A stretch of DNA of 64,000 bases. Origin: Firm-04 sp045600205. Its GTDB lineage: Bacteria; Bacillota; Clostridia; Oscillospirales; Ruminococcaceae. The translations under genes and the position numbers were made by a program. Of the stretch, positions 37,929 to 46,560 are shown one piece after another (positions within the stretch are counted from its first letter, which is position 1; every line of letters starts with the position of its first letter). The stretch covers positions 62,001 to 126,000 of the forward strand of contig JAZRXM010000005.1 of the NCBI GenBank assembly GCA_045600205.1, read 5' to 3'. The notes under the pieces were generated by a model. That model saw nothing but the letters and a program-made list of their open reading frames with translations. It was not told the origin of the DNA and searched no databases.

Positions 37929-39149
37929 TCAATAGGAACGTTCGCTGTATTCCATGCGGTCAATGCGGTCATAGCCCATGAGGAACAACTCGGACTGAAT
38001 CCGCAGAAAACTGTCATAAGTATCGGAAATTCCTGTGCGGGCAATCTGAGTGCCCTCGGGGGAAAAACTGGTAATTTCGCTTCTTGTCTGTACGGTAATG
38101 GAACCGGTATCCTGATTGACATGAACATACTTTACTTCGCTGTCAAAGGAAAGGACATTCGGCGAATGCGCGTTTTGATTCATTAGTACGACAGAATTGG
38201 TACGTTTTTCTTCGTTGCGCAGCAGCACTGCGGAAATGCCGTTATAGCTGTCACCACAGACCAGTGCATCGGGATAATCGTAGGTACTGAGGGCGGCACC
38301 TGCAAGACTCAGATAGGCACAGCAGGTATCTCCCAGCACGAATACATCATCTCCCTTAGTATTATATACCGAAATGCATAGCATGTCAAGGGGCTGACTT
38401 GTCCATTTTTCGTCAGTTTGTGCAAAATCGTAATTATGCACAACAGATTTCAGTTTTCCGTCCTCAGCATGGATGCTGACAGCATAGCAGCCGTCGCTTT
38501 CGGTGCGGAAAGCGACCTCCGTCAATTCCTCCACACAGCTTCTTGCATAGATTTGCTTGCCTTTTTTATTGAACACAAGCAATTTGCAGGCAGATGTTTC
38601 CGAAGCCGTCACTACAGCGGTGTAGCCTTTATCGGACACTCTGCCGAAAATGATCGGGTCACTGAGATTCTTTTCCAAGAGCGTTTTGCCCGTGGTTTCC
38701 AATCGGAAATGCGTGCCGCCGCTTTCGTAGACCATCGCATAATTGCCTGCCGCCTGCAACATCGCGCTGCCGTAGGCGTGCTGACGGCGTGCGAGCATCG
38801 AGCCGTCCGTATTATAGAGATAGAGGTATGCATCACTGAGAATCAGCAGCAAATTATTCATGGTAGCTGTCTGATAAGCGGTATTGCTTGAAATGGTCAG
38901 CGGAAAATTTCCTTCCGAAAGAACCCCGTTGTTTTCGTGCACGCTTTGATGTCGAATTGAGATTTCCTCCAGTTTCGGCATCCAGACATCCCGCTTTTGA
39001 AAAATGACAATGATCAAAGCCGCAATGCAGAAAAAAGCCACTGCACGCCGCAGATACCGTTTTCGTTTTTTTTGTTTGCGCTGTGCATAGACATCCGCAT
39101 CCTGCGGCACCTGCTGCACCTCGTCTGATTTGGCTTTTCTGGTAAACAT
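37929..39149 (-). CDS. DUF5711-type membrane-anchored beta-propeller protein
   Basis: The protein has 406 residues. A basic cytoplasmic N terminus (about 1-33, rich in K/R) precedes one membrane helix (about 34-51). The rest is a beta-strand-rich domain with repeated 'Y.YN.DG', 'VFN.KGK', 'VH.Y' blade-like units resembling a WD/PQQ-type propeller. It is expected outside the membrane. The architecture matches DUF5711 proteins of Clostridia, whose function is unknown. It follows truA by 18 nt and precedes the CvpA-like gene, suggesting an envelope pair. Confidence 0.75.
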   Translation of the reverse strand: MFTRKAKSDEVQQVPQDADVYAQRKQKKRKRYLRRAVAFFCIAALIIVIFQKRDVWMPKLEEISIRHQSVHENNGVLSEGNFPLTISSNTAYQTATMNNLLLILSDAYLYLYNTDGSMLARRQHAYGSAMLQAAGNYAMVYESGGTHFRLETTGKTLLEKNLSDPIIFGRVSDKGYTAVVTASETSACKLLVFNKKGKQIYARSCVEELTEVAFRTESDGCYAVSIHAEDGKLKSVVHNYDFAQTDEKWTSQPLDMLCISVYNTKGDDVFVLGDTCCAYLSLAGAALSTYDYPDALVCGDSYNGISAVLLRNEEKRTNSVVLMNQNAHSPNVLSFDSEVKYVHVNQDTGSITVQTRSEITSFSPEGTQIARTGISDTYDSFLRIQSELFLMGYDRIDRMEYSERSY

Positions 39150-39167
39150 GGCATTCCTTTCTTCTGC

Positions 39168-39953
39168 TTACGGCAATAAAATATGCGCTTGACCGTCAGG
39201 ATGCGGCAATTCCGATTCATCATAGAATACACGGTTCAGATAAAGTCCGTGTGCCATTGCGGTTCGCCCCGCCGCAAGACGGTCTTTCGCCTCCAGAACA
39301 GAGGTCATGGCGTCAGGGGGAAAATATCCCTCGTTGATATCGAGCAATGTGCCGACAAAAATCCGCACCATGTTGTAAAGAAAACCGTTTCCGCAGATAC
39401 GGATTTCCACATCAGTACCATGCCGCTCCGCAGAAACTGCATAGATGGTACGGACAGTGTCAGATTTTTCGGTTGCCTGTGCGCAAAAGCTGTGAAAATC
39501 ATGTGTTCCGACCACAGGCTGCGCCGCTTCGCGGATCAAATCGACATCCAGCGGACGACGATAGTGAAAGGCAAGGTCGGTCGCAAACGGATTTTTGCTT
39601 TCGTGTGCGTGAATGCGATAGAGGTACTCCTTGCCTTTGCAGTCAAAGCGGGCATGGAAGTTTTCAGGCATTTCCTCGCAACTGAGGGCGGAGATGTCAT
39701 CGGGCAGATAGCCGTTGACCGCCCGCACGAGATTTTTGCACGGAATCACGCGCTCTGTATAAAGATGCAAACAAAACATATTCGCGTGAACGCCCGTATC
39801 CGTGCGGGAGCAACCGTATACAGTGACAGGACCATTGAGAATGCGGGACAGTGCTTTTTCCAGCTCTCCCTGAATGGTTCTGGCATTCGGCTGCCGCTGA
39901 AAACCGTGGTAGTGCGTGCCTCGATATGCGATTGTCAGCTTGAGATTGCGCAA
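39168..39953 (-). CDS. truA: tRNA pseudouridine(38-40) synthase TruA
   Basis: The start is TTG at 39953, 8 nt after AAAGGAG; the longer ATG frame from 40106 would run far into ecfT and lacks similarity. The product has 261 residues. The catalytic Asp is D52 in GCSRTDTGVHA, with the LKLTIAYRGTHYHGFQ start and a C-terminal FLYNMVRIFVGTLLDI motif. It makes pseudouridine at positions 38-40 of tRNA anticodon stems. The truA position just after ecfT is common in Firmicutes (ecfA1-ecfA2-ecfT-truA). Confidence 0.95.
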   Translation of the reverse strand: MRNLKLTIAYRGTHYHGFQRQPNARTIQGELEKALSRILNGPVTVYGCSRTDTGVHANMFCLHLYTERVIPCKNLVRAVNGYLPDDISALSCEEMPENFHARFDCKGKEYLYRIHAHESKNPFATDLAFHYRRPLDVDLIREAAQPVVGTHDFHSFCAQATEKSDTVRTIYAVSAERHGTDVEIRICGNGFLYNMVRIFVGTLLDINEGYFPPDAMTSVLEAKDRLAAGRTAMAHGLYLNRVFYDESELPHPDGQAHILLP

Positions 39954-39970
39954 GGTACGCACTCCTTTCG

Positions 39971-40777
39971 TTATTTGGAAATCGAATTGAGCAAGATGAC
40001 TGCTGCCAGCAGCAGGATCATCAGTGCAAGCGCAATGTAGTCGCGCATACCGCTTTGCAGCTTGCGCAGACGGGTTCTGCCCTCTCCGCCGTGATAGCAG
40101 CGGCATTCCATGGCAAGTGCTAATTCTTCTGCGCGGCGGAACGCGGATACAAACAACGGCACAAGAATCGGGACGAGTGCCTGTGCCCGCTGCATCAGGC
40201 TGCCGCTTTCGAGGTCTGCGCCTCTTGCCTTCTGTGCTGCCATGATTTTCGAGGTTTCCTCAATCAGCGTCGGGATAAACCGCAGAGCAATCGTCATCAT
40301 CATCGCCAGTTCATGCACAGGCATCCCGATTTTTTTCAGCGGGGACAGCAGTGATTCGATCGCATCGGTCAACACGATCGGGGAAGTCGTATAGGTCAGC
40401 AGCGAGGTACCCGCGATCAGCAGGCAGATGCGGATGACCATAAAAACAGAGGTCTGCACGCCCTCCTCGGTGATTTTCAGGAAATGCCATTTCCAGTAGA
40501 CTTCACCGCCGTCAAGCATCAGAAGATTCAGCAGACCGGTGAAAATCAGGATCGGAATGATCGGTTTGATGCTTTTGAGGATCATTTTCGGCGGGATTTT
40601 GGAGCAGAGTGTCGCTACAACGGTAAACAGCAGACCCGCCAGCAAACTCCAGATATGCTGTCCCCAAAAGAGCATCACGAGGAACAGCAGCGTGATGATG
40701 ATTTTATAGCGGGCGTCCATGCGATGCACGACGCTTTTCATCGGAAAATACTGTCCGAGGGTGATATCTTTCAACAT
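39971..40777 (-). CDS. ecfT: ECF transporter transmembrane component EcfT
   Basis: The protein has 268 residues with five to six membrane helices. The coupling helices carry AQKARGADLESG (about 185) and the second motif region ALAMECRCYHGG (about 220), where the usual Ala-Arg-Gly is degenerate (CRC), a common variation. EcfT couples the two ATPases to vitamin- or metal-binding S components. It overlaps ecfA2 by 7 nt. No S component lies nearby, so this is a group II shared module. Confidence 0.93.
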   Translation of the reverse strand: MLKDITLGQYFPMKSVVHRMDARYKIIITLLFLVMLFWGQHIWSLLAGLLFTVVATLCSKIPPKMILKSIKPIIPILIFTGLLNLLMLDGGEVYWKWHFLKITEEGVQTSVFMVIRICLLIAGTSLLTYTTSPIVLTDAIESLLSPLKKIGMPVHELAMMMTIALRFIPTLIEETSKIMAAQKARGADLESGSLMQRAQALVPILVPLFVSAFRRAEELALAMECRCYHGGEGRTRLRKLQSGMRDYIALALMILLLAAVILLNSISK

Positions 40778-41637
40778 GATTTCCGCCCTCCCTCAAGCCG
40801 TTTTGTCAGCAAGTCCGCGCCAAATTTGACGGTATAGACTTCTTCGGGGAATGTGATACCGCGCTCAGCAAGTCCGTTGAAAATACGGGTGATCTGCGGC
40901 AGTGCCAGTCCCATGCTTTCAAGGGACTGCGACTGCGCAAATACGCCTGACGGAGTATCATAGCACATGACCTTTGCCTGCGAAAGCACCAGCAGTTTTG
41001 AGGCGTATCTTGCAACGTCCTCCATGCTGTGCGATACGAGCAAAATCGTGCAGCCTGTGCGCTTATGGTAAGCCTGTAGCTGCGTTAAGATCTTGGTTCT
41101 GCCTTTCGGGTCCAGACCTGCCGTTGGTTCATCAAGGATCAGCACCCGCGGTTCCATTGCCATCACGCCTGCGATTGCCGCACGACGTTTTTGTCCGCCC
41201 GAAAGTGCATAGGGAGCCTTTTGCAGCTGTTCCTCGGTCAGCCCGACTGCCTCGGCGGTTTCGCGTACTCTGCGGTCGATTTCGTCCTCGGATAACTTCA
41301 TGTTGCGCGGACCGAATGCAATATCCTTATAGACAGTTTCCTCAAAAAGTTGATATTCGGGGTACTGGAACACCAGCCCGACCTGAAAACGCACCTGTCT
41401 GCGGTCGGTATCCTTTGCCCAGATATCCTTACCGTTCAGCAGGATCTGCCCTTCAGTCGGCTGCAAGAGACCGTTCATCATCTGCATCAGCGTGGATTTT
41501 CCTGAACCCGTATGTCCGATGATGCCGACAAATTCGCCCTCCTCGATTTGCAGATCAATATGGTCTACAGCGGTCTTTTCAAACGGTGAGCCGACGCTGT
41601 AGGTATATGTCAGATTCTTTGCCTCCAGAATTGGCAT
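40771..41637 (-). CDS. ecfA2: ECF transporter ATPase EcfA2
   Basis: The protein has 288 residues. Walker A is GHTGSGKST, Q-loop VFQYPEYQLFEETV, signature LSGGQKRR, Walker B VLILDEPTAGLDP and H-loop SHSMED. The 'YPEYQLF' Q-loop and the position before ecfT identify the A2 (A') subunit. It hydrolyses ATP to drive vitamin or cation uptake with EcfA1 and EcfT. Confidence 0.93.
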   Translation of the reverse strand: MPILEAKNLTYTYSVGSPFEKTAVDHIDLQIEEGEFVGIIGHTGSGKSTLMQMMNGLLQPTEGQILLNGKDIWAKDTDRRQVRFQVGLVFQYPEYQLFEETVYKDIAFGPRNMKLSEDEIDRRVRETAEAVGLTEEQLQKAPYALSGGQKRRAAIAGVMAMEPRVLILDEPTAGLDPKGRTKILTQLQAYHKRTGCTILLVSHSMEDVARYASKLLVLSQAKVMCYDTPSGVFAQSQSLESMGLALPQITRIFNGLAERGITFPEEVYTVKFGADLLTKRLEGGRKSC

Positions 41638-41664
41638 GGAAAGCCTCCGTTCCTATGCGGAAAA

Positions 41665-42513
41665 TTACGTAAACAGCTTTGCAAGCGCGTCAATGCACGC
41701 TTCTTCGGTAATGATCTCGGGGTCGAGATCATAGCCCGCCTGTCGCAGCAGATGTACAAGCTCTGTTGCCTGCGGGACATCCAACCCGATTTCCTTCATT
41801 TCGTCCACCCGCGCAAACACTTTCTGCGGGATGTCATCCATTAGGACCGTGCCGTGGTCAATGACGACAATGCGTTGACATTGTGCGGCTTCATCCATTT
41901 CGTGAGTAATCAGAATGACCGTAATACCGTACTTATCGTTGAGCCGCTTGATGGTTTTCATGACCTCCTTGCGACCCTGCGGGTCCAGCATGGCAGTCGG
42001 CTCATCCAGCACGATACAGTCGGGGCGCATGGCAATGATGCCTGCAATGGCGACACGCTGTTTTTGTCCGCCCGAAAGCTGATGCGGCGCGTGTTCGCGG
42101 AAATCGTACATTTTGACGGCTTTCAGCGCTTCATCGACACGCTCACGCATTTCCTCGGGGTCAACGCCCATATTTTCCAGGGCAAATGCCACATCCTCCT
42201 CAACGATCGTTGCTACGATCTGGTTGTCGGGATTCTGAAATACCATGCCCACGCGCTGTCTGACATCGAGTAAATGTGCTTCGTCAGCGGTATCCATACC
42301 GTCCACCAGCACTTTGCCCGAAGTCGGCAGCAAAATTGCATTAAGCAGCTTGGCAAGCGTCGATTTGCCCGAACCGTTATGTCCAAGCACCGCGACCAGC
42401 TCGCCCTTGCCGATCTCCAACGAAATGCCTTTCAGGACTTCCGCTGCTTCCTTGCCGTCCTCATCGGCGGCGTAGGCAAACCGAACATCCTGTATCGAAA
42501 TCAATGATTCCAT
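41665..42513 (-). CDS. ecfA1: ECF transporter ATPase EcfA1
   Basis: The protein has 282 residues. Walker A is GHNGSGKST, Q-loop VFQNPDNQIVATIVEEDVAF (typical of A1), signature LSGGQKQR, Walker B CIVLDEPTAMLDP and H-loop THEMDE. It is the first gene of the ecfA1-ecfA2-ecfT-truA series and is separated from the upstream methyltransferase by a hairpin element. Confidence 0.93.
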   Translation of the reverse strand: MESLISIQDVRFAYAADEDGKEAAEVLKGISLEIGKGELVAVLGHNGSGKSTLAKLLNAILLPTSGKVLVDGMDTADEAHLLDVRQRVGMVFQNPDNQIVATIVEEDVAFALENMGVDPEEMRERVDEALKAVKMYDFREHAPHQLSGGQKQRVAIAGIIAMRPDCIVLDEPTAMLDPQGRKEVMKTIKRLNDKYGITVILITHEMDEAAQCQRIVVIDHGTVLMDDIPQKVFARVDEMKEIGLDVPQATELVHLLRQAGYDLDPEIITEEACIDALAKLFT

Positions 42514-42553
42514 TTGTCCTCCAGAATAGTGGTGTTTCCGACGGATTGAGAAT

Positions 42554-42597
42554 GGGGCTTTGCCCCAAACCGCACCAAAGGGATGGTATCCCTTTGG
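42554..42597. repeat. Paired-hairpin intergenic element between the methyltransferase and ecfA1
   Basis: GGGGCtttGCCCC (42554-42566) is followed by CCAAAGGGATggtATCCCTTTGG (42575-42597). Both are perfect hairpins with 3-nt loops. They fill most of the 90-bp gap. There is no T-run on either side, so they look more like a dispersed REP-like element than a standard terminator, though they could weaken read-through. Confidence 0.6.
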
Positions 42598-42603
42598 AAT
42601 CCT

Positions 42604-43467
42604 TTATTTCTCCCAGATTGCGGTCGCACCGCAAGGCAGAACCGCTCCCGCAAGTGCCACAGGCAACCCGATCTCATCTGCGGAAACGCTGCCACCGAAT
42701 TTCGGCATGATCAGCGAGTGCAGCAGATAACCCATAACGGACGGCGAAAGTCCTGTTGTGTAGCTGTTGAGCAGGAAAAATAGCGGATTATCCGAAAGGA
42801 TCTCCGTGCAGGCTTCCACCAGCGAATAAATGCTGTCCTCCAGCTTCCAGATCTCGCCCGAAGGACCTCTGCCGTAGCTTGGCGGGTCCATAATGATCGC
42901 ATCGTAGGTTTTGCCGCGGCGTGCCTCTTTGCGGATGAATTTCTCGCAGTCATCCACGATCCAGCGAATCGGCTTTTCGGTAAGTCCCGATGCCGCCGCA
43001 TTTTCTTTTGCCCACTGCACCATACCCTTTGCGGCATCCACATGACAAACCTCTGCGCCTGCTGCTGCACACGCAAGGGTCGCACCGCCTGTATAGGCAA
43101 AGAGATTCAGCACACGGATGGGTCTGCCTGCATTGCGGATTTTCTCCTGCATCCAGTCCCAGTTGACCGCCTGTTCCGGAAACAATCCCGTATGCTTGAA
43201 GCCGGTAGGACGCACCACAAACCGCAATTCGCCATAGCGGATCTGCCATGATTCGGGTGGTGCTTTCCGATATTCCCAACGACCGCCGCCGCTCTTGCTG
43301 CGGTGATAGTGTCCGTCAGCTTTATCCCAGTAGGGCGAAACCTTCGGGGTCTGCCAGATGACCTGCGGATCGGGGCGAATCAGGATGATATTGCCCCACC
43401 GCTCCAGACGCTCGCCACAGGAGGTATCAAGCAGGCGGTAATCCGCCCATTTTTCCGTTGCTCTCAA
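42604..43467 (-). CDS. RlmI/RlmK-type class I SAM-dependent methyltransferase
   Basis: It starts at TTG 43467 (MRATEKWADYRLL), 9 nt after AAGGA. The protein has 287 residues. A small N-terminal beta region precedes a Rossmann fold: motif I VLNLFAYTGGATLACAAAGA (about 120), acidic VDAAKG, and motif IV IIMDPPSYGRGPSG (about 192). DPPSYG and the 'N-L-F-A-Y-T-G' motif are typical of the 23S rRNA methyltransferase group (PF10672). The PUA domain of RlmI is missing, so the exact target is unknown. Confidence 0.85.
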   Translation of the reverse strand: MRATEKWADYRLLDTSCGERLERWGNIILIRPDPQVIWQTPKVSPYWDKADGHYHRSKSGGGRWEYRKAPPESWQIRYGELRFVVRPTGFKHTGLFPEQAVNWDWMQEKIRNAGRPIRVLNLFAYTGGATLACAAAGAEVCHVDAAKGMVQWAKENAAASGLTEKPIRWIVDDCEKFIRKEARRGKTYDAIIMDPPSYGRGPSGEIWKLEDSIYSLVEACTEILSDNPLFFLLNSYTTGLSPSVMGYLLHSLIMPKFGGSVSADEIGLPVALAGAVLPCGATAIWEK

Positions 43468-43489
43468 AACTATCGTTCCTTCCGATTTA

Positions 43490-44857
43490 TCAGTTCTGCG
43501 CAGGCACCAATTCTGTGCGCTGCGTAATCATATCAGCAATTTCCATCGCGTAAGTATTGATTTTCCGGAAATCGCGTCCTTCCAGCAAAATCTGTATCAC
43601 GGCATCCTTGGGCAGTTCGCGTACCAGCACTCTGCCGTCCGCACCGAGTTTATTTTCATAGGACGCAATTTTTTCGGTGATGGGACCGTCATTTTTCCAG
43701 ATTTCGCGCCAGCACGATGCAATCTTGACATTGAGCAAAACCTGCGGGTCATGTGCCATATCCGCGCCCAACTCCGAAAGCGATTTTTTCGTGCGCTGCA
43801 TGATTTCCAGCAGGCGCAGGGCGGTCACGATGCCGTCCGATGCAGGCATATCCGAGAAAAAGAGATGTCCGCCGCGTTCTCCGCCGAGAGAAAGCTCTGC
43901 ACTGCGCACGCGCTCCTGCACAAATCGCGGCGTCGGCTGCGTGGTATGCACCAGAATGCCTTTTTCCTTGGCGTACCGCAAAAAGCCCATATTGCTCATC
44001 ACGGTTGCTGCAACGCCCTGTTCCGCGAGTTTTCCGCGTTCCAGCGCATCCATCATAAACACCGCCAGCAGACGGTCACCATCCAGCAGCTCCCCTTTTT
44101 CGTCCGCCGCGATGCATCTTGCACCGTCGCCGTCAAAAGCAAAGCCCGCCTGACACTGCTTGCGCGTCACAAAATCCAGCAGATTCTGCACATCGGTCAC
44201 GCCGCAGTCCTTGTTGATATTCACGCCGTTTGGAGCATTGTTGCGTACCAGCACCTCTGCACCAAGGCTGCGGAAAACCCGTTCCGCAATGCTGCTCAGC
44301 GAGCCGTTTGCGCAATCAACGGCGATCCTCATGGAAAGCTGCTCCGTTGGGGTATCTTTGACCTCGTGCAGCAATTGCAGATACCGCTCCGCCGCACCAT
44401 GATCCTCTGTCATCAAGCCGCAGGAGCGGTGTGATTTCGGCGGCATCGGCATACCGCCCGGCATCATCGCCTCAATGGAGGCAAGCATCTCCTCCGACAT
44501 CGGCAAACCGTCCTTGGTCAGCATTTGCAGCCCCGAATATTCGTAGGTTGCGCTGCCACCCGTCAGGACAAATCCCGCGTCAGCTTCCTCCCTGGCGATC
44601 AGCAACGCCGCCGCAGGAGATGGCAGAACGCCCAGTTTTGTCACCATGCCGCCGCCCGAGCAGATTCCTGCGCAAAGGGCAGCTTCCAGGATATCGGCAG
44701 AACGCCGCGGGTCATGTGCGACATAAAAAACAGGCGGATGCTGGCAGCTTCTGCTGATGACCTGTGCTGTTGCTCTGCCGATATACAGCATCAGCTCACA
44801 GCTCAGTTCTGTCACGGCGATGCCCCGCAGTCCGTCCGGTTTCAGGATTTTACTCAT
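43490..44857 (-). CDS. GlmM-like phosphohexomutase homologue lacking all catalytic motifs
   Basis: The protein has 455 residues, full length for GlmM, and aligns along its length with phosphoglucosamine mutase. The four signature motifs are altered. The phosphoserine loop SASHNP is TGGSAT (residues 99-104), putting Gly at the catalytic Ser position 101. The metal loop DGDxDR is DGDGAR (242-247). The sugar loop GEQSGH is GERGGH (326-331). The phosphate loop RPSGTE is RELPKD (413-418). The fold-forming residues between them look well kept (IAVDCANGS, GVNIN, FDGDG, LLDGDRLLAV), so it is not decaying at random. I infer a pseudoenzyme, perhaps a binding or regulatory protein. A glmM with normal motifs is expected elsewhere. 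Confidence 0.85.
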   Translation of the reverse strand: MSKILKPDGLRGIAVTELSCELMLYIGRATAQVISRSCQHPPVFYVAHDPRRSADILEAALCAGICSGGGMVTKLGVLPSPAAALLIAREEADAGFVLTGGSATYEYSGLQMLTKDGLPMSEEMLASIEAMMPGGMPMPPKSHRSCGLMTEDHGAAERYLQLLHEVKDTPTEQLSMRIAVDCANGSLSSIAERVFRSLGAEVLVRNNAPNGVNINKDCGVTDVQNLLDFVTRKQCQAGFAFDGDGARCIAADEKGELLDGDRLLAVFMMDALERGKLAEQGVAATVMSNMGFLRYAKEKGILVHTTQPTPRFVQERVRSAELSLGGERGGHLFFSDMPASDGIVTALRLLEIMQRTKKSLSELGADMAHDPQVLLNVKIASCWREIWKNDGPITEKIASYENKLGADGRVLVRELPKDAVIQILLEGRDFRKINTYAMEIADMITQRTELVPAQN

Positions 44858-44875
44858 GCAATGTTCCTCTTGATT

Positions 44876-45427
44876 TTATTGTGAAAGCGTCGGCAACACA
44901 ACTTGGTATGCCGTAATCATGTTTTGGCAGAAATACGCGTCGGGTGTGGTTTCGGTCGGGTGCGTGACATTGCTGTATTCATTGCAGACATACAGCTTTT
45001 CGCCGCGCTGCTCCACACAAACCGTATGGATGGAGGACAGAAACCGACGACCGTTCCAATAGGTATACACCACACGATTGCCAGCCGCCAATTCTCTTTT
45101 TACGCTTTCACGCGTTCGCAGTTTTTTATTTTCCAGCCCGAAATGCCGCAGACAATGTCCGAGTGCATACGGGAAAGTCCCCCACAATCCGCCAAGCATG
45201 GAGAAACGCACCATATATTTTGCGACCTCCTCAAACGGATGCGGAACGCCCGAAAGCAACAGCGCATTATAGACCGCGATGACTTCGCAGCCGCAATTGC
45301 GTATGGTTCCAAGACCAAATTTCATGCCTGATACCGCCCCCATCGACTGACCATTGATCAGTTCCAGTGGAAGCGGTATCTTCATTTTCTGATTTTGTTT
45401 TTTCAGGCGCTCTTTTTTTTGCTTCAT
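44876..45427 (-). CDS. C39-like / papain-like cysteine peptidase-fold protein
   Basis: The protein has 183 residues. A basic N-terminal tail (about 1-16) has no signal peptide. NCGCEVIAVYNAL (C45/C47) resembles the nucleophile region of C39-like peptidases, and SIHTVCVE (H134) with YVCNEY (N149) supply plausible His and Asn/Asp partners. The spacing fits the papain-like fold. Which Cys is catalytic is unclear. No Gly-Gly leader peptide or ABC exporter is adjacent, so a bacteriocin role is unlikely. It lies 6 nt after ruvB and is co-transcribed with it. Confidence 0.65.
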   Translation of the reverse strand: MKQKKERLKKQNQKMKIPLPLELINGQSMGAVSGMKFGLGTIRNCGCEVIAVYNALLLSGVPHPFEEVAKYMVRFSMLGGLWGTFPYALGHCLRHFGLENKKLRTRESVKRELAAGNRVVYTYWNGRRFLSSIHTVCVEQRGEKLYVCNEYSNVTHPTETTPDAYFCQNMITAYQVVLPTLSQ

Positions 45428-45432
45428 AGCGA

Positions 45433-46527
45433 TCAGTTCTCCTGCCCAAGCATTTCCGTCAACGAATACTGCTGCGGAACAACCTGTGCCTCATCCTGCG
45501 CGTATCCGAGGTGCGCATACGCAAGACCCGTTGCACATCTGCCGCGTGGGGTACGGGAAAGCATTCCAAGCTGCATCAGGTACGGTTCACAGACATCCTC
45601 CAGAGTGACCGCCTCCTCGCCAATTGCTGAGGCAAGCGTTTCGAGTCCCACAGGACCGCCGCGATAGCCGCGGATCATCATATCGAGCATACGGCGGTCA
45701 AGCTTATCTAGCCCCAGCTCGTCAATTTCGAGCCGCTCCAGTGCCAGACGGGTCGTCTGTGCGTCAATGACACCGCTGCCCATGACATCCGCAAAATCAC
45801 GGACTCTGCGGAGCAGTCTGTTGGCGATACGAGGTGTGCCGCGGGAACGTTTTGCAAGCTCCATCGCGCCGTCCGCCTCGCACGGAATATCCAGTATCAT
45901 CGCGCTTCTGCGCACGATGTCGCAGAGCTGCTCAGGGGTATAGAGTTCGAGTCGCTGCACAATGCCGAATCGGTCACGCAGCGGCGGGGTCAGCTGACCC
46001 GCACGGGTCGTCGCGCCAACCAGCGTAAACGGCTGCAGATCCACACGAATGCTGCGTGCGGACGGACCTTTGCCGATCATGATATCCAGCACCCTGTCCT
46101 CCATCGCGGGATAGAGGATCTCCTCGACCGCACGGGAAAGACGGTGAATCTCGTCCACAAACAGCACATCGCCTCTGCCGAGATTGGTCAGCAGTGCGGC
46201 GAGGTCGCCGGGTTTTTCAATAGCGGGACCCGAAGTCACACGCAAATTGACGCCGAGTTCATGGGCAATGATGCCTGAAAGCGTCGTTTTGCCAAGTCCG
46301 GGCGGACCGTAAAGCAGCACATGGTCGAGCGGTTCTCCGCGCCGTCTTGCCGCTTCAATGTAAACCGCCAGATTCTCCTTGACTTTATCCTGACCGATGT
46401 AGTCTTTCAGTTCCTTCGGACGAAGCGAAAGTTCCAGATCGGTATCCTGCGGAATGATTTCGGGAGAGGAAAGCCGCTCGGAAATGTCCTCGGGCACTTC
46501 CGGTATCATATCACTGGACTGAATCAT
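45433..46527 (-). CDS. ruvB: Holliday junction branch migration ATPase RuvB
   Basis: The protein has 364 residues. AAA+ Walker A is GPPGLGKTT (about 74), Walker B LFVDEIHRLS, sensor 1 GATTRAG and the arginine finger region LRDRFGI. The C-terminal winged helix ends with GRCATGLAYAHLGY. The N terminus is about 20-25 residues longer than typical. RuvB hexamers drive branch migration on RuvA-bound junctions. It is separated from ruvA by two unrelated genes within one co-directional run. Confidence 0.97.
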   Translation of the reverse strand: MIQSSDMIPEVPEDISERLSSPEIIPQDTDLELSLRPKELKDYIGQDKVKENLAVYIEAARRRGEPLDHVLLYGPPGLGKTTLSGIIAHELGVNLRVTSGPAIEKPGDLAALLTNLGRGDVLFVDEIHRLSRAVEEILYPAMEDRVLDIMIGKGPSARSIRVDLQPFTLVGATTRAGQLTPPLRDRFGIVQRLELYTPEQLCDIVRRSAMILDIPCEADGAMELAKRSRGTPRIANRLLRRVRDFADVMGSGVIDAQTTRLALERLEIDELGLDKLDRRMLDMMIRGYRGGPVGLETLASAIGEEAVTLEDVCEPYLMQLGMLSRTPRGRCATGLAYAHLGYAQDEAQVVPQQYSLTEMLGQEN

Positions 46528-46560
46528 GCTGCCTCCTCTTTCGGGTAGATAAAATACGGA

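Noticed and set aside
39954..40106. Longer truA from the ATG at 40106
   Set aside because: The extension overlaps ecfT, lacks an RBS and is not similar to TruA; the TTG at 39953 has AAAGGAG.
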